This document shows positions 43,204 through 53,294 of a stretch of DNA of 64,000 nucleotides, one piece after another. Source of the DNA: Ustilago trichophora (Eukaryota > Basidiomycota > Ustilaginomycetes > Ustilaginales > Ustilaginaceae); NCBI GenBank assembly GCA_900323505.1, contig OOIN01000032.1, positions 248,001 to 312,000 on the forward strand, given 5' to 3'. Below the pieces are notes generated by a model. It did not search any database. It saw only the letters and a program-made list of their open reading frames with translations, and was not told the DNA's origin. The position numbers and the translations under genes are program-made. Position 1 is the first letter of the stretch. Each line of letters opens with the position of its first letter.

Positions 43204-45027
43204 TCAGAACTGGACAGAGAGGTTCCACTGCCAGTCCTTCGCCATTTCTCCTCTTTCAGGTTCAGCTGGCAGTTTGATATCACTCCCGAGACCATCGACG
43301 CCGGAATCTGATGCCGGCGGACGGCTGAATACGCCGTGAGGAGGATTGCGAGGAGGCGGATTCTGACGCTTGTTCAAAAGCACCTCGGACTCATTGAGGA
43401 CGTCGCGGCGATTATACTTGGATGCAGCGTACCTCTCGCTACGAGCCTCGAGCGAAGCAGGAGGATCGATGAACTCACCGCCCTCATCGCGAGGGCCAGA
43501 AGGTACCTTGCGCTTGTGCAAAATCTCATCTGATTGGAACTCACTACGAGCCCTAGGCGCCCGGGGATCATACCGCGGATCAGGAGGGAGAAGCTTACCA
43601 ATATTGCCGAAAGTGATGTGCTCGCGCTTGTGCATAGCCTCTCTTCCCATCTCCTGGTCGATCATATCGCGGCGGTGGAGAGGCTCTTGCTGCGCAGCAG
43701 GAGCATGTCCGAGACGGGGATGATACCCAGGCACGTCAGGATTAGATCTAAGGTCGTCGTGACCGTTGACGGTGACAGGTACACGCTTGTACAGCTCTTG
43801 TCTCCTCCCTCCTTCGTTAATCATGTCGGGAGGGTCGAGCGCGGGCTCGCCCGAGGTCGTGTCAACGACTACTTTACGTCGTACAGGCGGCTGGTGATAC
43901 ACTTGGCTGCGGGGGTCAACGGGTACGGGAGGGGTCCAATCATTTGGGTCTGGCTTGTGATCTCTGTCGCGGCGGAAGAGATTGGATCGTTTACCGTGAC
44001 GAGGTTCTTGGCCATCTGGAGGACCACCGGGACCTTGAGCGCCACCACTAGATCCACTCGATCCGGGATCCTGGCCAAGCCATTCACGACGGACGAGTTT
44101 GCCAAAAGCTTGGGGGATGTAAGCGTTGTAGTTTGGATCCTCCTGTCGGCGATGGACATGATTGTGAGCAGATTTACCACCGCCGTTTTGAGGACCTCCA
44201 GGACAACCCCATCTGGGACAGGGCTGGTCGTTGTTGTCGTTCTGATTGGGTCGGACGAGAAAGGCGTTCTCTTCAAGACGATCCATGGCCGGGACATCGC
44301 GACGAGTGAGGGAACCAGACCTGGGAGCGCCTTTTTCGTGAGCCCTGTGCCGCTGGTCGGGGAAGTCCATGTATTCCTGAACGCCACCACCAGGCGGTCC
44401 ACTACGACGGTAGATTTGGCCTCCACCGTGTTCACTCTCCTCTTTACGATGGCGAGCTGATACGTCAGCATGTTTAGCATCGCGGCGCAAGAGGGGAGGT
44501 TGTCCGGGCCAGCCGGGACTCGAGCCGGGAAGGGGATTGGTCTGGGGCGGTTGAAGCTCGCGGCGGCGACGAAGGTCGGGAGAGCCAGCATCAAGCGCAT
44601 CACGGAGCGGTCGCTTGTAGTGCACTTTCATGGCGTCTCGTCCACCGGCATGAGTTTCTGCGCGGCGAGCGAGGTTTAAATAAGCACCATCGCCAGTGTC
44701 AGCGCTCTCGAAACGGCGAGTTAGACGATTGGCGGCTGCATCGGTTACAGGAGGAGGAGGAGGATGATGATGATGTGGAAGCGGGTAATGGACCTTAGGA
44801 TCATCATCACCTTCTGTACAAGTCAAGATACGGTAACTCGTCAGCAAGCTGCGCCTATTATACGAAGGACAAGAAAAGGGGTCAGACATCTTACCATAAC
44901 CGGGGAGATGCGGCAGCGGCGAACCGCCAACCACGGCGCCGAGGACGACGATCATCATGGCAAAGAGCATCCTCCTCGCGAGCGGACGAGAGCATGGACC
45001 CCCGCCGCGCTTCTTTTCGAGAGCCAT
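43204..45027 (-). CDS. Secreted protein with about 19 dibasic (Kex2-type) sites
   Basis: Two exons on the minus strand, 45027-44895 and 44813-43204, 580 residues; the 81-nt intron (GTAAGA...TACAG) is open in frame, so an unspliced product would gain 27 residues. The N-terminus is a signal peptide: basic ARR, core MLFAMMIVVLGAVVG, then GSPLPHL. A start at Met20 (44970) would give a more usual signal length. The rest is hydrophilic, Pro/Gly/Asp/Arg-rich and regularly interrupted by KR or RR pairs, often preceded by L/V/Y/H (YKR, LVRR, HKR, YRR, NKR), giving segments of about 5-60 residues. This fits the fungal class of Kex2-processed secreted polyproteins (known smut example: Rep1), but the segments are not near-identical repeats. 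Cysteines are almost absent from the chain. It may yield several secreted peptides; their role is unknown. Confidence 0.8.
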   Translation of the reverse strand: MALEKKRGGGPCSRPLARRMLFAMMIVVLGAVVGGSPLPHLPGYGKMSDPFSCPSYNRRSLLTSYRILTCTEGDDDPKVHYPLPHHHHPPPPPVTDAAANRLTRRFESADTGDGAYLNLARRAETHAGGRDAMKVHYKRPLRDALDAGSPDLRRRRELQPPQTNPLPGSSPGWPGQPPLLRRDAKHADVSARHRKEESEHGGGQIYRRSGPPGGGVQEYMDFPDQRHRAHEKGAPRSGSLTRRDVPAMDRLEENAFLVRPNQNDNNDQPCPRWGCPGGPQNGGGKSAHNHVHRRQEDPNYNAYIPQAFGKLVRREWLGQDPGSSGSSGGAQGPGGPPDGQEPRHGKRSNLFRRDRDHKPDPNDWTPPVPVDPRSQVYHQPPVRRKVVVDTTSGEPALDPPDMINEGGRRQELYKRVPVTVNGHDDLRSNPDVPGYHPRLGHAPAAQQEPLHRRDMIDQEMGREAMHKREHITFGNIGKLLPPDPRYDPRAPRARSEFQSDEILHKRKVPSGPRDEGGEFIDPPASLEARSERYAASKYNRRDVLNESEVLLNKRQNPPPRNPPHGVFSRPPASDSGVDGLGSDIKLPAEPERGEMAKDWQWNLSVQF

Positions 45028-46327
45028 GCTGCTTCGTCGAATCGACCCTGCGAATACGGTATATTACTTGATCGAGAGTATTTGTTTGTGTGGGTGTATG
45101 TGAATGTGTGTTCAGGAGGTGCTGTGAGTATAGCTCTGCCAGCCTGCCTGCCAGTTTTGGGGGTGTAAGCGGTCAAGCGAGGGGGGGATATATATCCTTT
45201 CTCTTGCACATGCGAAATGCACACAGCTCATCAGGACAAAGTCCTCGGCGAGGTGAAAGAGTGAGTGGGGGCGTACTGATGAAGCCAACGCTTGGTTGTT
45301 TGAGACGGAACAGGGCGTCCTGCAAGGCACACTTCCGCATACAGTATGTACACGGATCGCAGACTGAGAAGAGATAAAGGAGGGGACAGGGGTGGGATCT
45401 CTTGTTGGAACGTGTGAACAGCTTAGTCAAGAAGGGTTTTGCAGATGAAGAGATGACGACGACTTTGCTGCAACGAAGCAGTATGGTGGGTCAGAGTAGT
45501 GGCGCTGGCACTGACAATGGCACTGTCACTAGTCACCCCATCTCATCACCCGAGGGCTGTCAAGTTACCACAACACAAGCACAGCATGGCACGACTTTTT
45601 TCCCTCTATTCACCAGTACGGGCTACAAAGGTGCTCGTCCCCGCCCAGCGTGTGAATCGTCCCCACCGAGAGGAGAGGCAACCTGTGACATCACAAAGCA
45701 ACACAAGGTCTACCTTCCCTCGGCGTTTTGGAGTCGATGTTGGACCAAATGCACGCCGCACCAGAAAGGCGGATAGCGATGGTGGGCGTGGGATGAGATG
45801 AAGATGGATGACGAAAGCACCAAGCCGATCTCCTTCTCCTGTATTGAATGGTGGGGACGACAAGCTTGCCGGTCCGCAGAGCCGAAGCCATTTGGAGCCA
45901 CCGTGGCGGTGTTCCTAACTTTCGGTCAAGGGGGAAGCGTATCGACAACAGAGAAGGTGAGCGCACGGTGGGATATTTGTTCCGGAGGCAAAAGAGAGTC
46001 ATTGTTGCTAGACCTGAGGCTTCTTTTCTGGTAATTGTCGTCGTCAAGGGACCTGATGACGATACACGTAATGTGTGGAAGCCTCAACAACTTGCGAGTC
46101 ACGGCTAGATATGAACGATTACGTCGATGGGATTGCAGTAGTGATACAGTGATACAATGGTTGTTCGTTGCTGTGACTGTTGTTGGTGGCTGCTCTGTGT
46201 TTGCGAAACGCCAGAGTGCCTCGTATGGCACTTTTTGTCCGCTCCGAGCCGCTGCCAATGTTGGAATTGGAGAAGAGTGGGTATCTGTCGGCTGAGCAGT
46301 CGGAGGGTCTTGGCTGCTGTTGTTGCT
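45028..46327. other. 1.3-kb intergenic region upstream of secreted polyprotein
   Basis: No gene supported. It should contain the promoter of the minus-strand polyprotein gene and the 3' UTR of SmD2. A TACAGTATGTACA element is at about 45341-45353. The ORFs here are short, overlapping on both strands and begin at non-ATG codons. Confidence 0.45.
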
Positions 46328-46776
46328 TCAAGCGGTGTTCCTGAGCACGAGGACAACAGAATCTCCGCGAAGGAACATTTTCGAGATGAAACGGTCCTTG
46401 TTGACCGGCTTCTTGCCCTTTCCCTTGGGTACCTCTGTCCACATCTCCTTGACATTTTCGAGCACCATGTTGGAATGACGGTCGAACGCTTTGACTCGCG
46501 CGAGGAGCTTCTTGTTGTTGCGGAGGGCGATGAGGATCTGAGTATGGTTACGAACAGACTGTTGGAGGACGGAGAGAGGACCTTGAGAGATCTCGTACTG
46601 CTCGAGCTCTCGGATCTGAGATTGGTCCAAATCGGACTTTGGGATGTTGACGTATTGGCTGTGGAGAGTGAAGAGGACAGAGAGAAGGGAGGCGAAACAG
46701 TCAGCATCAGTGTCCATTGCGACGCGAAAGGGCGCTGATATGTATCGTGAACTCGGAGAGAGACTACTGACCTCAT
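46328..46776 (-). CDS. SMD2: Small nuclear ribonucleoprotein SmD2
   Basis: Two exons: 46776-46772 (ATG AG) and 46658-46328, 111 residues. The first exon is only 5 nt; the junction completes a Ser codon to give [14 protein letters not shown]. The intron (113 nt) has a GTCAGT donor and CACAG acceptor. Sm1 motif: [20 protein letters not shown], then [20 protein letters not shown]; Sm2 motif: [20 protein letters not shown]. The length and the [11 protein letters not shown] insert are diagnostic of SmD2. It is a core subunit of the heptameric ring on U1, U2, U4 and U5 snRNAs. The 5-nt first exon is easily missed by gene finders. It is divergent from GluRS. Confidence 0.95.
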
Positions 46777-47201
46777 GATGTCTGCGTTCTTAGACCGTAG
46801 CGATGCCGAGGATCAGGATGCCAAAAGGTCTATATTGGTGGTGGTGGAAGGGAGTTGAGTGACATGTTAAACAAGTCACCAAAGGCGCGTGGAGCGGCAA
46901 CATTTGAGCCAAATTCGGTTCCGACTTGTGCATTTCAATTTCACTCAAAAGCACGCACGGCTCTGACTCGAAAAAGGGATTGAGCAACAGAAATGAATGA
47001 TGCATTACATAGCGTTTCTCTAGGGCCTGTTTGATCTTAATAAATATTTTTCTCCTATCGAAAATAAAGCAGACTTGGCCTTTCTTCGCAAAAAAAAAGT
47101 GCGTCGAGAGCTCTATCCGGGTGACACTAGGCAACCTCTTCGGTCCTCTTCACCACACCATCTCAACCCTTCTTGATCCTTGGAGCAGAGTGACTACAGT
47201 C
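46777..47201. promoter_or_regulatory. Divergent promoter region, SmD2 / GluRS
   Basis: 425 bp between divergent starts. It contains an AT-rich stretch (TAATAAATATTTTTC at about 47038-47052) about 150 bp before the GluRS ATG. The GluRS frame is open upstream to 47031 from a TTG, but family length supports the ATG at 47202. Confidence 0.45.
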
Positions 47202-49730
47202 ATGGCTACTCCTACGCTCAAGCTCGACCCTCAGGCAAAGGTTGCGCCTCTCGCACCTATTGCTCTCGCCAAACTCATCAACGTTGCCGACCCTGCCCAG
47301 TCCATCACCCTCGCCTTTGAGGATGGCGTTGCCCCCACTCTTCTCCTCCCTAACGCCGCTCCCGTCGAGGGCTACCTCCATATCCTTCGTGAGCTCGCCT
47401 CTCACTACGCGCACCTCGGTCTCTCGGGTGCCGACAAGGACCAGAGCGCCCAGGTCAACCTCTACGTCAGCCAAGGTGACAACCTCGCCCTCGCCAACTT
47501 CCAGACCGCTACCGCTATCGCCGACAGCCTTGACCAGCACCTCGCCCTTCGCACCTTCCTCGTTGGTCACGCCATCACTGCTGCCGATGTGGCCATCTGG
47601 GCCGCTGTCCGTGCCAGCTCCCCTGTGATCGGTCTGGTCAGGAAAGGTCTTCACAACCACCTTGAGCGATGGTTCAACCACATCGACTCGCTCGCCCCCA
47701 TCTCTGACGCCCTCATCCAGCTTGCCGATGCAAAGGCCGAAAAGTTCAAGAACAAGAAGACCGCCGCTGGCTTCGATCTCTTCCTCAAGGATGCTCAGCA
47801 GGGTCAGGTTGTCACTCGTTTCCCTCCCGAGCCCTCAGGATACCTTCACGTCGGTCATGCCAAGGCTGCCATTCTCAACCAGTACTTTGCTCGTCAGTAC
47901 AACGGCAAGCTCATCATCCGCTTCGATGACACCAACCCCAGCAAGGAGAAGGAAGAGTTTGAGCAATCCATCATTGAAGACCTCGCCCTCCTTGGTATCA
48001 AGGGTGACACCACCAGCCACACCTCGGACTACTTTGACACCCTTTACAAGCTCGCCATCCAGATGATCCAGCTTGGCAAGGCTTATGCTGATGACACGGT
48101 TCAGGAGCAGATGCGTGCGGAGCGAATGGATGGTATCCCCTCCAAGCGCCGCGACTCTTCCATCGAGGACAACATGACCCGCTTCGCCGAAATGTCTACC
48201 GGCTCTGCCGAAGGTCGCAAGTGGTGCCTCCGTGCCAAGATCTCCTTCGACGATCCCAACAAGGCTATGCGCGATCCCGTCATCTACCGATGCAACCCTG
48301 ACGTCTCTCACCACCGCACCGGTAATACTTGGAAAGTCTACCCTACCTACGACTTTGCCTGCCCCATCGTCGACTCGATCGAAGGCGTCACCCACGCGCT
48401 GCGTACCAACGAGTATCGCGATCGCAACCCTCAGTACTACTGGATGCTCGACGCGCTCAATCTGCGCAAGGTCGACATTTGGGACTTTGGCCGTCTCAAC
48501 TTTGTCTACACCCTGTTGAGCAAGCGTAAGCTGCAGTGGTTCGTCGACAACGGTGTGGTCGGTGGTTGGGACGACCCTCGATTCCCCACGGTTAGGGGTA
48601 TCCGCAGGAGGGGTATGACCATCGAGACCATTCAAGAGTTTATCTTGGCTCAGGGTCCTTCGCAGCAGATCATCAACATGGAGTGGGACAACATTTGGAC
48701 GATCAACAAGCGTCATCTCGACCCTGTTGTTCCCAGGTATGTTGCCCTGGACAAGCAAGGTTTGGTCAAGGTGACTGTTAAGGGCGCTCCCAAGCGTCAT
48801 ACCAAGGAGATGCCTAGGCACAAGAAGAATCCTGACCTCGGAAACAAGATCACCGTCTTTGACGAGGTCGTCTACGTCGAACAGACCGATGCGCGCTCCT
48901 TCGCCCAAGGTGAGGAAGTCACCTTCATGGATTGGGGCAACGTTATCATTGACAACAAGGAGACCGATGCTGCCGGTAACGTTCTTTCCATCGACGCTAC
49001 CGCCAACCTTTCCGGCGATTTCAAAAAGACCAAGAAGAAGGTCACTTGGCTTGCTGCCTCCGCCTCCTCCTCTTCCTCGTCTGAAGAGCTCATCGAGGTT
49101 GACCTACTCGACTTTGACTACCTCATTACCAAGAAAAAGCTCGAGGAAGAGGACAACTTTGCCGACTTTGTCACGCCCACTTCCGAGTTCCGATCCATCG
49201 CCCTTGCCGATCACAACATCGCCTCTCTGGCCGAAGGCTCTGCGATCCAATTTGAACGTAAAGGATACTACATTCTGGACAAGAAATCGGGTGCCAATGG
49301 TAAGATGGAATTTATTCACATTCCAGATGGAAAAGCTGCCACTTCTGCCTCGAAAGTTGCACCTGATGCCGATACCGAAGCTAAAAAGGCGGCGGCTGCC
49401 AAAGCACGTGCTGAAAAAGCCGCAGCAAAGGCCAAGAAGGAACAAGAAAAGGCAGCAAAGAAGCAGAAAAAGGCTCTAGAGAAGGGAGATGGTGTAGGAT
49501 ATGTTGCTGGCGCTCTAAGTGCTGGTGTTGCCGCTGCTACTGCAGGATTGGCAGGTGCTATTGCTGCAAGGAAGCATAATAAGGTCGAGGACAAGATTTC
49601 TTCATCTCATTTTCCGGAAATTATCGACACAGGTAATGGTAAAATCAACATGTATAATGCTCCTATCATTACAACAAACGTTGAAACTCCTGTAGAGACA
49701 AACATGTATAAGATGAACAAGATTCTCTAA
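47202..49730 (+). CDS. GUS1: Cytosolic glutamyl-tRNA synthetase with unusual C-terminal tail
   Basis: Single-exon gene, 842 residues; yeast Gus1 is about 708. Residues 1-190 form a GST-like domain that in yeast binds the cofactor Arc1. The class-I catalytic core has the HIGH-type motif SGYLHVGHAKAA (HVGH at 216-219), IRFDDTNPSKEKEEF, and the KMSKS-type motif LLSKRKL with Ser440; the RFPPEPSGYLHVGH context is the GlnRS/eukaryotic GluRS branch. It charges tRNA-Glu. The anticodon-binding beta-barrel ends near residue 720. Beyond it are a Lys/Ala/Glu-rich helix (about 727-762), a Gly/Ala-rich hydrophobic stretch (about 765-790: GYVAGALSAGVAAA, then GLAGAIAA) and a 50-residue polar end with AT-rich codons. 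This tail is not a normal part of the family. Confidence 0.93.
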   Translation: MATPTLKLDPQAKVAPLAPIALAKLINVADPAQSITLAFEDGVAPTLLLPNAAPVEGYLHILRELASHYAHLGLSGADKDQSAQVNLYVSQGDNLALANFQTATAIADSLDQHLALRTFLVGHAITAADVAIWAAVRASSPVIGLVRKGLHNHLERWFNHIDSLAPISDALIQLADAKAEKFKNKKTAAGFDLFLKDAQQGQVVTRFPPEPSGYLHVGHAKAAILNQYFARQYNGKLIIRFDDTNPSKEKEEFEQSIIEDLALLGIKGDTTSHTSDYFDTLYKLAIQMIQLGKAYADDTVQEQMRAERMDGIPSKRRDSSIEDNMTRFAEMSTGSAEGRKWCLRAKISFDDPNKAMRDPVIYRCNPDVSHHRTGNTWKVYPTYDFACPIVDSIEGVTHALRTNEYRDRNPQYYWMLDALNLRKVDIWDFGRLNFVYTLLSKRKLQWFVDNGVVGGWDDPRFPTVRGIRRRGMTIETIQEFILAQGPSQQIINMEWDNIWTINKRHLDPVVPRYVALDKQGLVKVTVKGAPKRHTKEMPRHKKNPDLGNKITVFDEVVYVEQTDARSFAQGEEVTFMDWGNVIIDNKETDAAGNVLSIDATANLSGDFKKTKKKVTWLAASASSSSSSEELIEVDLLDFDYLITKKKLEEEDNFADFVTPTSEFRSIALADHNIASLAEGSAIQFERKGYYILDKKSGANGKMEFIHIPDGKAATSASKVAPDADTEAKKAAAAKARAEKAAAKAKKEQEKAAKKQKKALEKGDGVGYVAGALSAGVAAATAGLAGAIAARKHNKVEDKISSSHFPEIIDTGNGKINMYNAPIITTNVETPVETNMYKMNKIL

Positions 49731-49975
49731 ACAAAACCAACCATCCTCCTTTCTTTGTTTTAATCTTGGTCCAAAAAAAAAAAAAAAAAAAAAAAAGTCT
49801 CTTTTCAATTTTGTTGCAATTCATTCAAGTCCTCACCAAAGAAAAGTGAGAGTGCAAATGAGAACAACTAAATGCACACTACTGCATTGCAAATACATGT
49901 ACATTGATAGCGATGGATTGAAAAAAGGATTGCGTGAATGCAGTCAAATTTGTAAGAAGAAGAAGAAGAGGAGAG

Positions 49976-52025
49976 ACTAAAAGATATTCATATCCTCCAA
50001 CTGATTCTCGTCGTCCTCATTGACAGCTACGGCTTGAGCAACCATGCTATCCTCGTCATCTAGATCTATAGCTTCGGTATTTCTTCTTTGGCGCAAGACT
50101 TGAGCTGCATATTGAACCCGTTTCTTTTGCAATTCATCATCATCATCATCATCCATCACCCCTCCTGTGACACCAGGACTACTACCCCTCTGCGCAGAAA
50201 TTCGACCTGAATCATCCAGCAGCATCTCATTCTCCTGGTTCTCTTCCTTTTCATCGTTCTGCTGCTGCTGCTTCTTGTGCTTTTCCTCCTCCAGCAACAC
50301 GCGCAATCGTTCTCGTCGTTCACGTTCCAACCGCAGCCACTTGCGAATCACCCTTTCGCGCTCTTCAATCGCTTGCTTCCTACGCTGCTCCACCGCCGGC
50401 ATCATTGTCACTACGAATAGCACCAGGGGTAACACCCAAGATGATGTCAAAACGTTTCTTAGCAACCCAGCAGCATCGCCACCGCCGTCGCTGCTGTTGC
50501 TGCTGCTGGTAGTGGTGGATTGGGGCAGAAGTGCAAGCTCCTCATCTTCACGTTCCAATCCAATGAAGGCGAGATGGTCGATCCACCAGTCGTAAGAGAA
50601 GCGGGTGACTGTGCGAAAGCGAGGTGGGACTTGAGGTGGAGGTAGGTGGAGATGTGGATTGGTGGCTATTTGTTCTTCGACGGTGCGTTCGTGGGTTGTG
50701 GGTGCGTTGGGGACGTTGGCGCCCATCGGTACAGGTGCGGGTGCAGGTGCGGGTGCAGGTGCGGGTGCAGGTGCGGGTGCAGGTGCGGGTGCAGGTGCGG
50801 GTGCAGGTGCAGGTGCAGCAGCAGCAGCGGGAGGTTGATCTGCAGGTGGAGCATTTACATTGGGCTGCTGCAGAGGTGGGACAGGCGGTGCACGAGCAGC
50901 AGCCCGCTGGCGCACCCTCATCCTGCGCTGAACGATGCGAAAGCTCTCAAAAGCGACATAGATCGACGCCATGCCCAGTACAAAGAACTTCTTCGTCGTA
51001 TCCGCACCTCGCAACATGACCGAAAGCAAAATGCCCACTTTGAATCCAACAAAGAACATCGGCACCATCACGGCAGTCACATCGGCAAAGGTGATATCTC
51101 GAATAGCTGCGATAGTGGTCTGTGCAAGATGGGTGAGGTTAGATGCAAACCCGCCTTGTTCAAGTGCCATCGCTCGACCTGCTACTGCAGCGCCGTGAAG
51201 CTGAGGTGGAACAGGGGCGCCGGTTGTGGCGCCAGAGGGGGCAAAGATTTGGGGATGCTGGACTTGGATTAGCCGGCCGAGCATGATGGCGTGCTCGAGC
51301 TTGTCGATGAGTGTACGTAGGGTCGAAATGCGCGTCAGGAGGGTGTGGAGTGCTTCACTGCGCTGCATGTCGTGTGGGGTTGTGGCGATGCGAAGTAAAT
51401 AGGGTAGGCCGCGATGAGAGATCTGCTGGTACATGTACTGAGTATCGGTTTGAGGGTTCGACGAGGCAGCAGCAGTGTGATCGTCACCAGGCACTTGAAT
51501 GGGACTCCAGCCGAGTAAAGTCGTTTCTACGCTGGTCAACAGATCGCTCTGCATCGACAACAAGGTAGACGACGAGGAGGATTCAGCCTCAAAGTCTGAC
51601 GTTTGCGACGCATGAGCCTGGTTGTAGAGGGCCTCATACTTGAGAACGTACTCGTCGCAGGCTGCACTGAGTACTTCGACGAGCATGGGCCAATTGTCGG
51701 GAGCAGTGACGCGAAGCGTCTTGTCGAGGACGGAGAGGGTTTCGGCGACATGGTGGTCTGTGACGGTGTCCATCATGTTGAAGTAAATGCTGCTTCTGTT
51801 GCTGTGCGGTGCAAAGGTTGCAGTGTCGACGGGACGCAGCTCGGGTGTAGCTTGTGGGGGAGAGGCGTTGGGCGGGGAGAAGTAAGGTTCGAATTGAGGA
51901 GACCAGTTGTCAGAGAGAGGGTTCGACGTGGAAGAGTGGAGGGGTGGCACGTCATCGTCGGTGTCATAGGTGGTGGGAATTTGGACTTGGGTTGCCAAGG
52001 CAGAGCGGAGGAGGCTTTGCTGTTG

Positions 52026-52067
<42 letters not shown>

Positions 52068-52838
52068 TTGTTGTCGCAGATAGGAGCCGCGGCGCGAAGG
52101 GGTGGGTCTATTCTGCGGGTCCGACCACGCGTCAGGGCGAATGACGAGATGAAGTGACAATGGTTCGCCGGGCTCGAGCTAGAGGTGGGTTGAAGAGAGA
52201 GACCGCCACAGAAACTCGGCGCGTGAGCTAGTTGAACATGCACAGATCTTTTGAACGTGCGGGAAAGTGCAGGAAAAGAATGTACTTACAGTTTGGACGA
52301 GCTGCGCAAAGACTTGGCTATCGTGCAAGATACGACCTGATCTGATGCAGCGCATACCGTCGGGGCGAGGAGCACCAGGCCAACTGCGTTCGATGGAGTG
52401 TTTGAGAGCGAGCACAGTGTCGGTGGGTCTAACTTTGACGACGGCTGAATCTTTGTCGAGCGAGGGACATTTGATGGCGACCGAGATCTGATCTGATCTC
52501 AGTGAGGACGATGAGCTGGCAGTGCGAGAGAGGGTTGTAGAGCGGGTGTCTGCAAAGCTTGAGCTTGGATTCGCACCGTTGGTCAAAGGTACGTGTTCGC
52601 TTGGATGACGAGTGGGCGTAGGTTGAGAGGCCGGTTGTGGCATGTCGTCATGATGAGACTGCACGAAGGGATTCGAAGACGCAGCAGTGGATGACGATGG
52701 GGATGCTGGAGCTTGAGCATGGGAGCTGGATGATGCAGACATACTGGCAGAGGGCTGAGAGGGACCTCCCAATCGCTGATGGCGCTGGGTGTGATGATGG
52801 TGGTTGAAATGCAATGATGAGTCCGAAGATGGATCCAT
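49976..52838 (-). CDS. Ubiquitin-like-domain ER membrane protein (Herp/Usa1-like)
   Basis: Two exons on the minus strand, 52838-52290 and 52178-49977 (the stop ends at 49977), 916 residues. The GTAAGT...CTCTAG intron splits a ubiquitin-like domain and splicing rejoins it: VKVRPTDTVLALKHSIERSW, GMRCIRSGRILHDSQVFAQL, VQT|LEPGEPLSLHLVIRP (about 118-200). A polyglutamine run follows at the start of exon 2. Hydrophobic segments lie near 545-600 (MVPMFFVGFKVGILLSVML and FFVLGMASIYVAFESF) and near 760-775 (WVLPLVLFVVTMM). Between them is an Ala-Pro repeat encoded by a GGTGCAGGTGCG array (50731-50820). N-terminal UBL plus central/late membrane spans matches Herp and yeast Usa1, which scaffold the Hrd1 ubiquitin ligase in ER-associated degradation. 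The overall similarity is in architecture, so the assignment is tentative. Confidence 0.75.
50731..50820 (-). repeat. Coding 12-bp repeat (Ala-Pro repeat)
   Basis: GCACCTGCACCC-type units in tandem encode an alternating Ala-Pro stretch of about 30 residues in the Herp/Usa1-like protein. Confidence 0.85.
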
Positions 52839-53294
52839 GTTGACTGCTCTCGAGAGACAAAGTCCGAGATGCTTGAGGGGATCAGATGTACATGAGAGAA
52901 ATACACCAGGAACAGCTTGACCCAGTGGCGTAGCGTAGTTGCAGTGCGGCCTAAATTCGAGTAGCTGCGATGGGAGTGATGGAGATGGTGGTCAAGGTAT
53001 GAAGAGTACAATAGAGATACGAGAGCCAGCCGTGTGGGGGCGAGGCGCATCAATTCCATGCGGCTGTGGTGTGATTGTGCAGTGTTGGACGCCTTTTTTG
53101 TGGCCGATGCCTAACAGTGTAATTTCTGGATTCTGATTTCGACTTGAGCTCCACACGATCCAACATGTGAGAATAGAATGCAACACCGCACGCACGGTCC
53201 TCACCACTTGGACTCTAACCACCAGGTCACTGCTCTCTCTTCTCTTGTTGTTGATACAAGGTGCGAGCTCACCACGAGCATCACATTCGGCACA
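52839..53294. promoter_or_regulatory. Divergent promoter region, Herp/Usa1-like / Vps28
   Basis: 456 bp between divergent starts with no supported gene. The Vps28 frame is open upstream to an ATG at 53178, which would add 39 residues lacking family similarity. Confidence 0.45.

Noticed and set aside
47835..48908. 357-codon open frame antisense to GluRS
   Set aside because: Lies entirely opposite the conserved catalytic core of GluRS; a codon-bias shadow.
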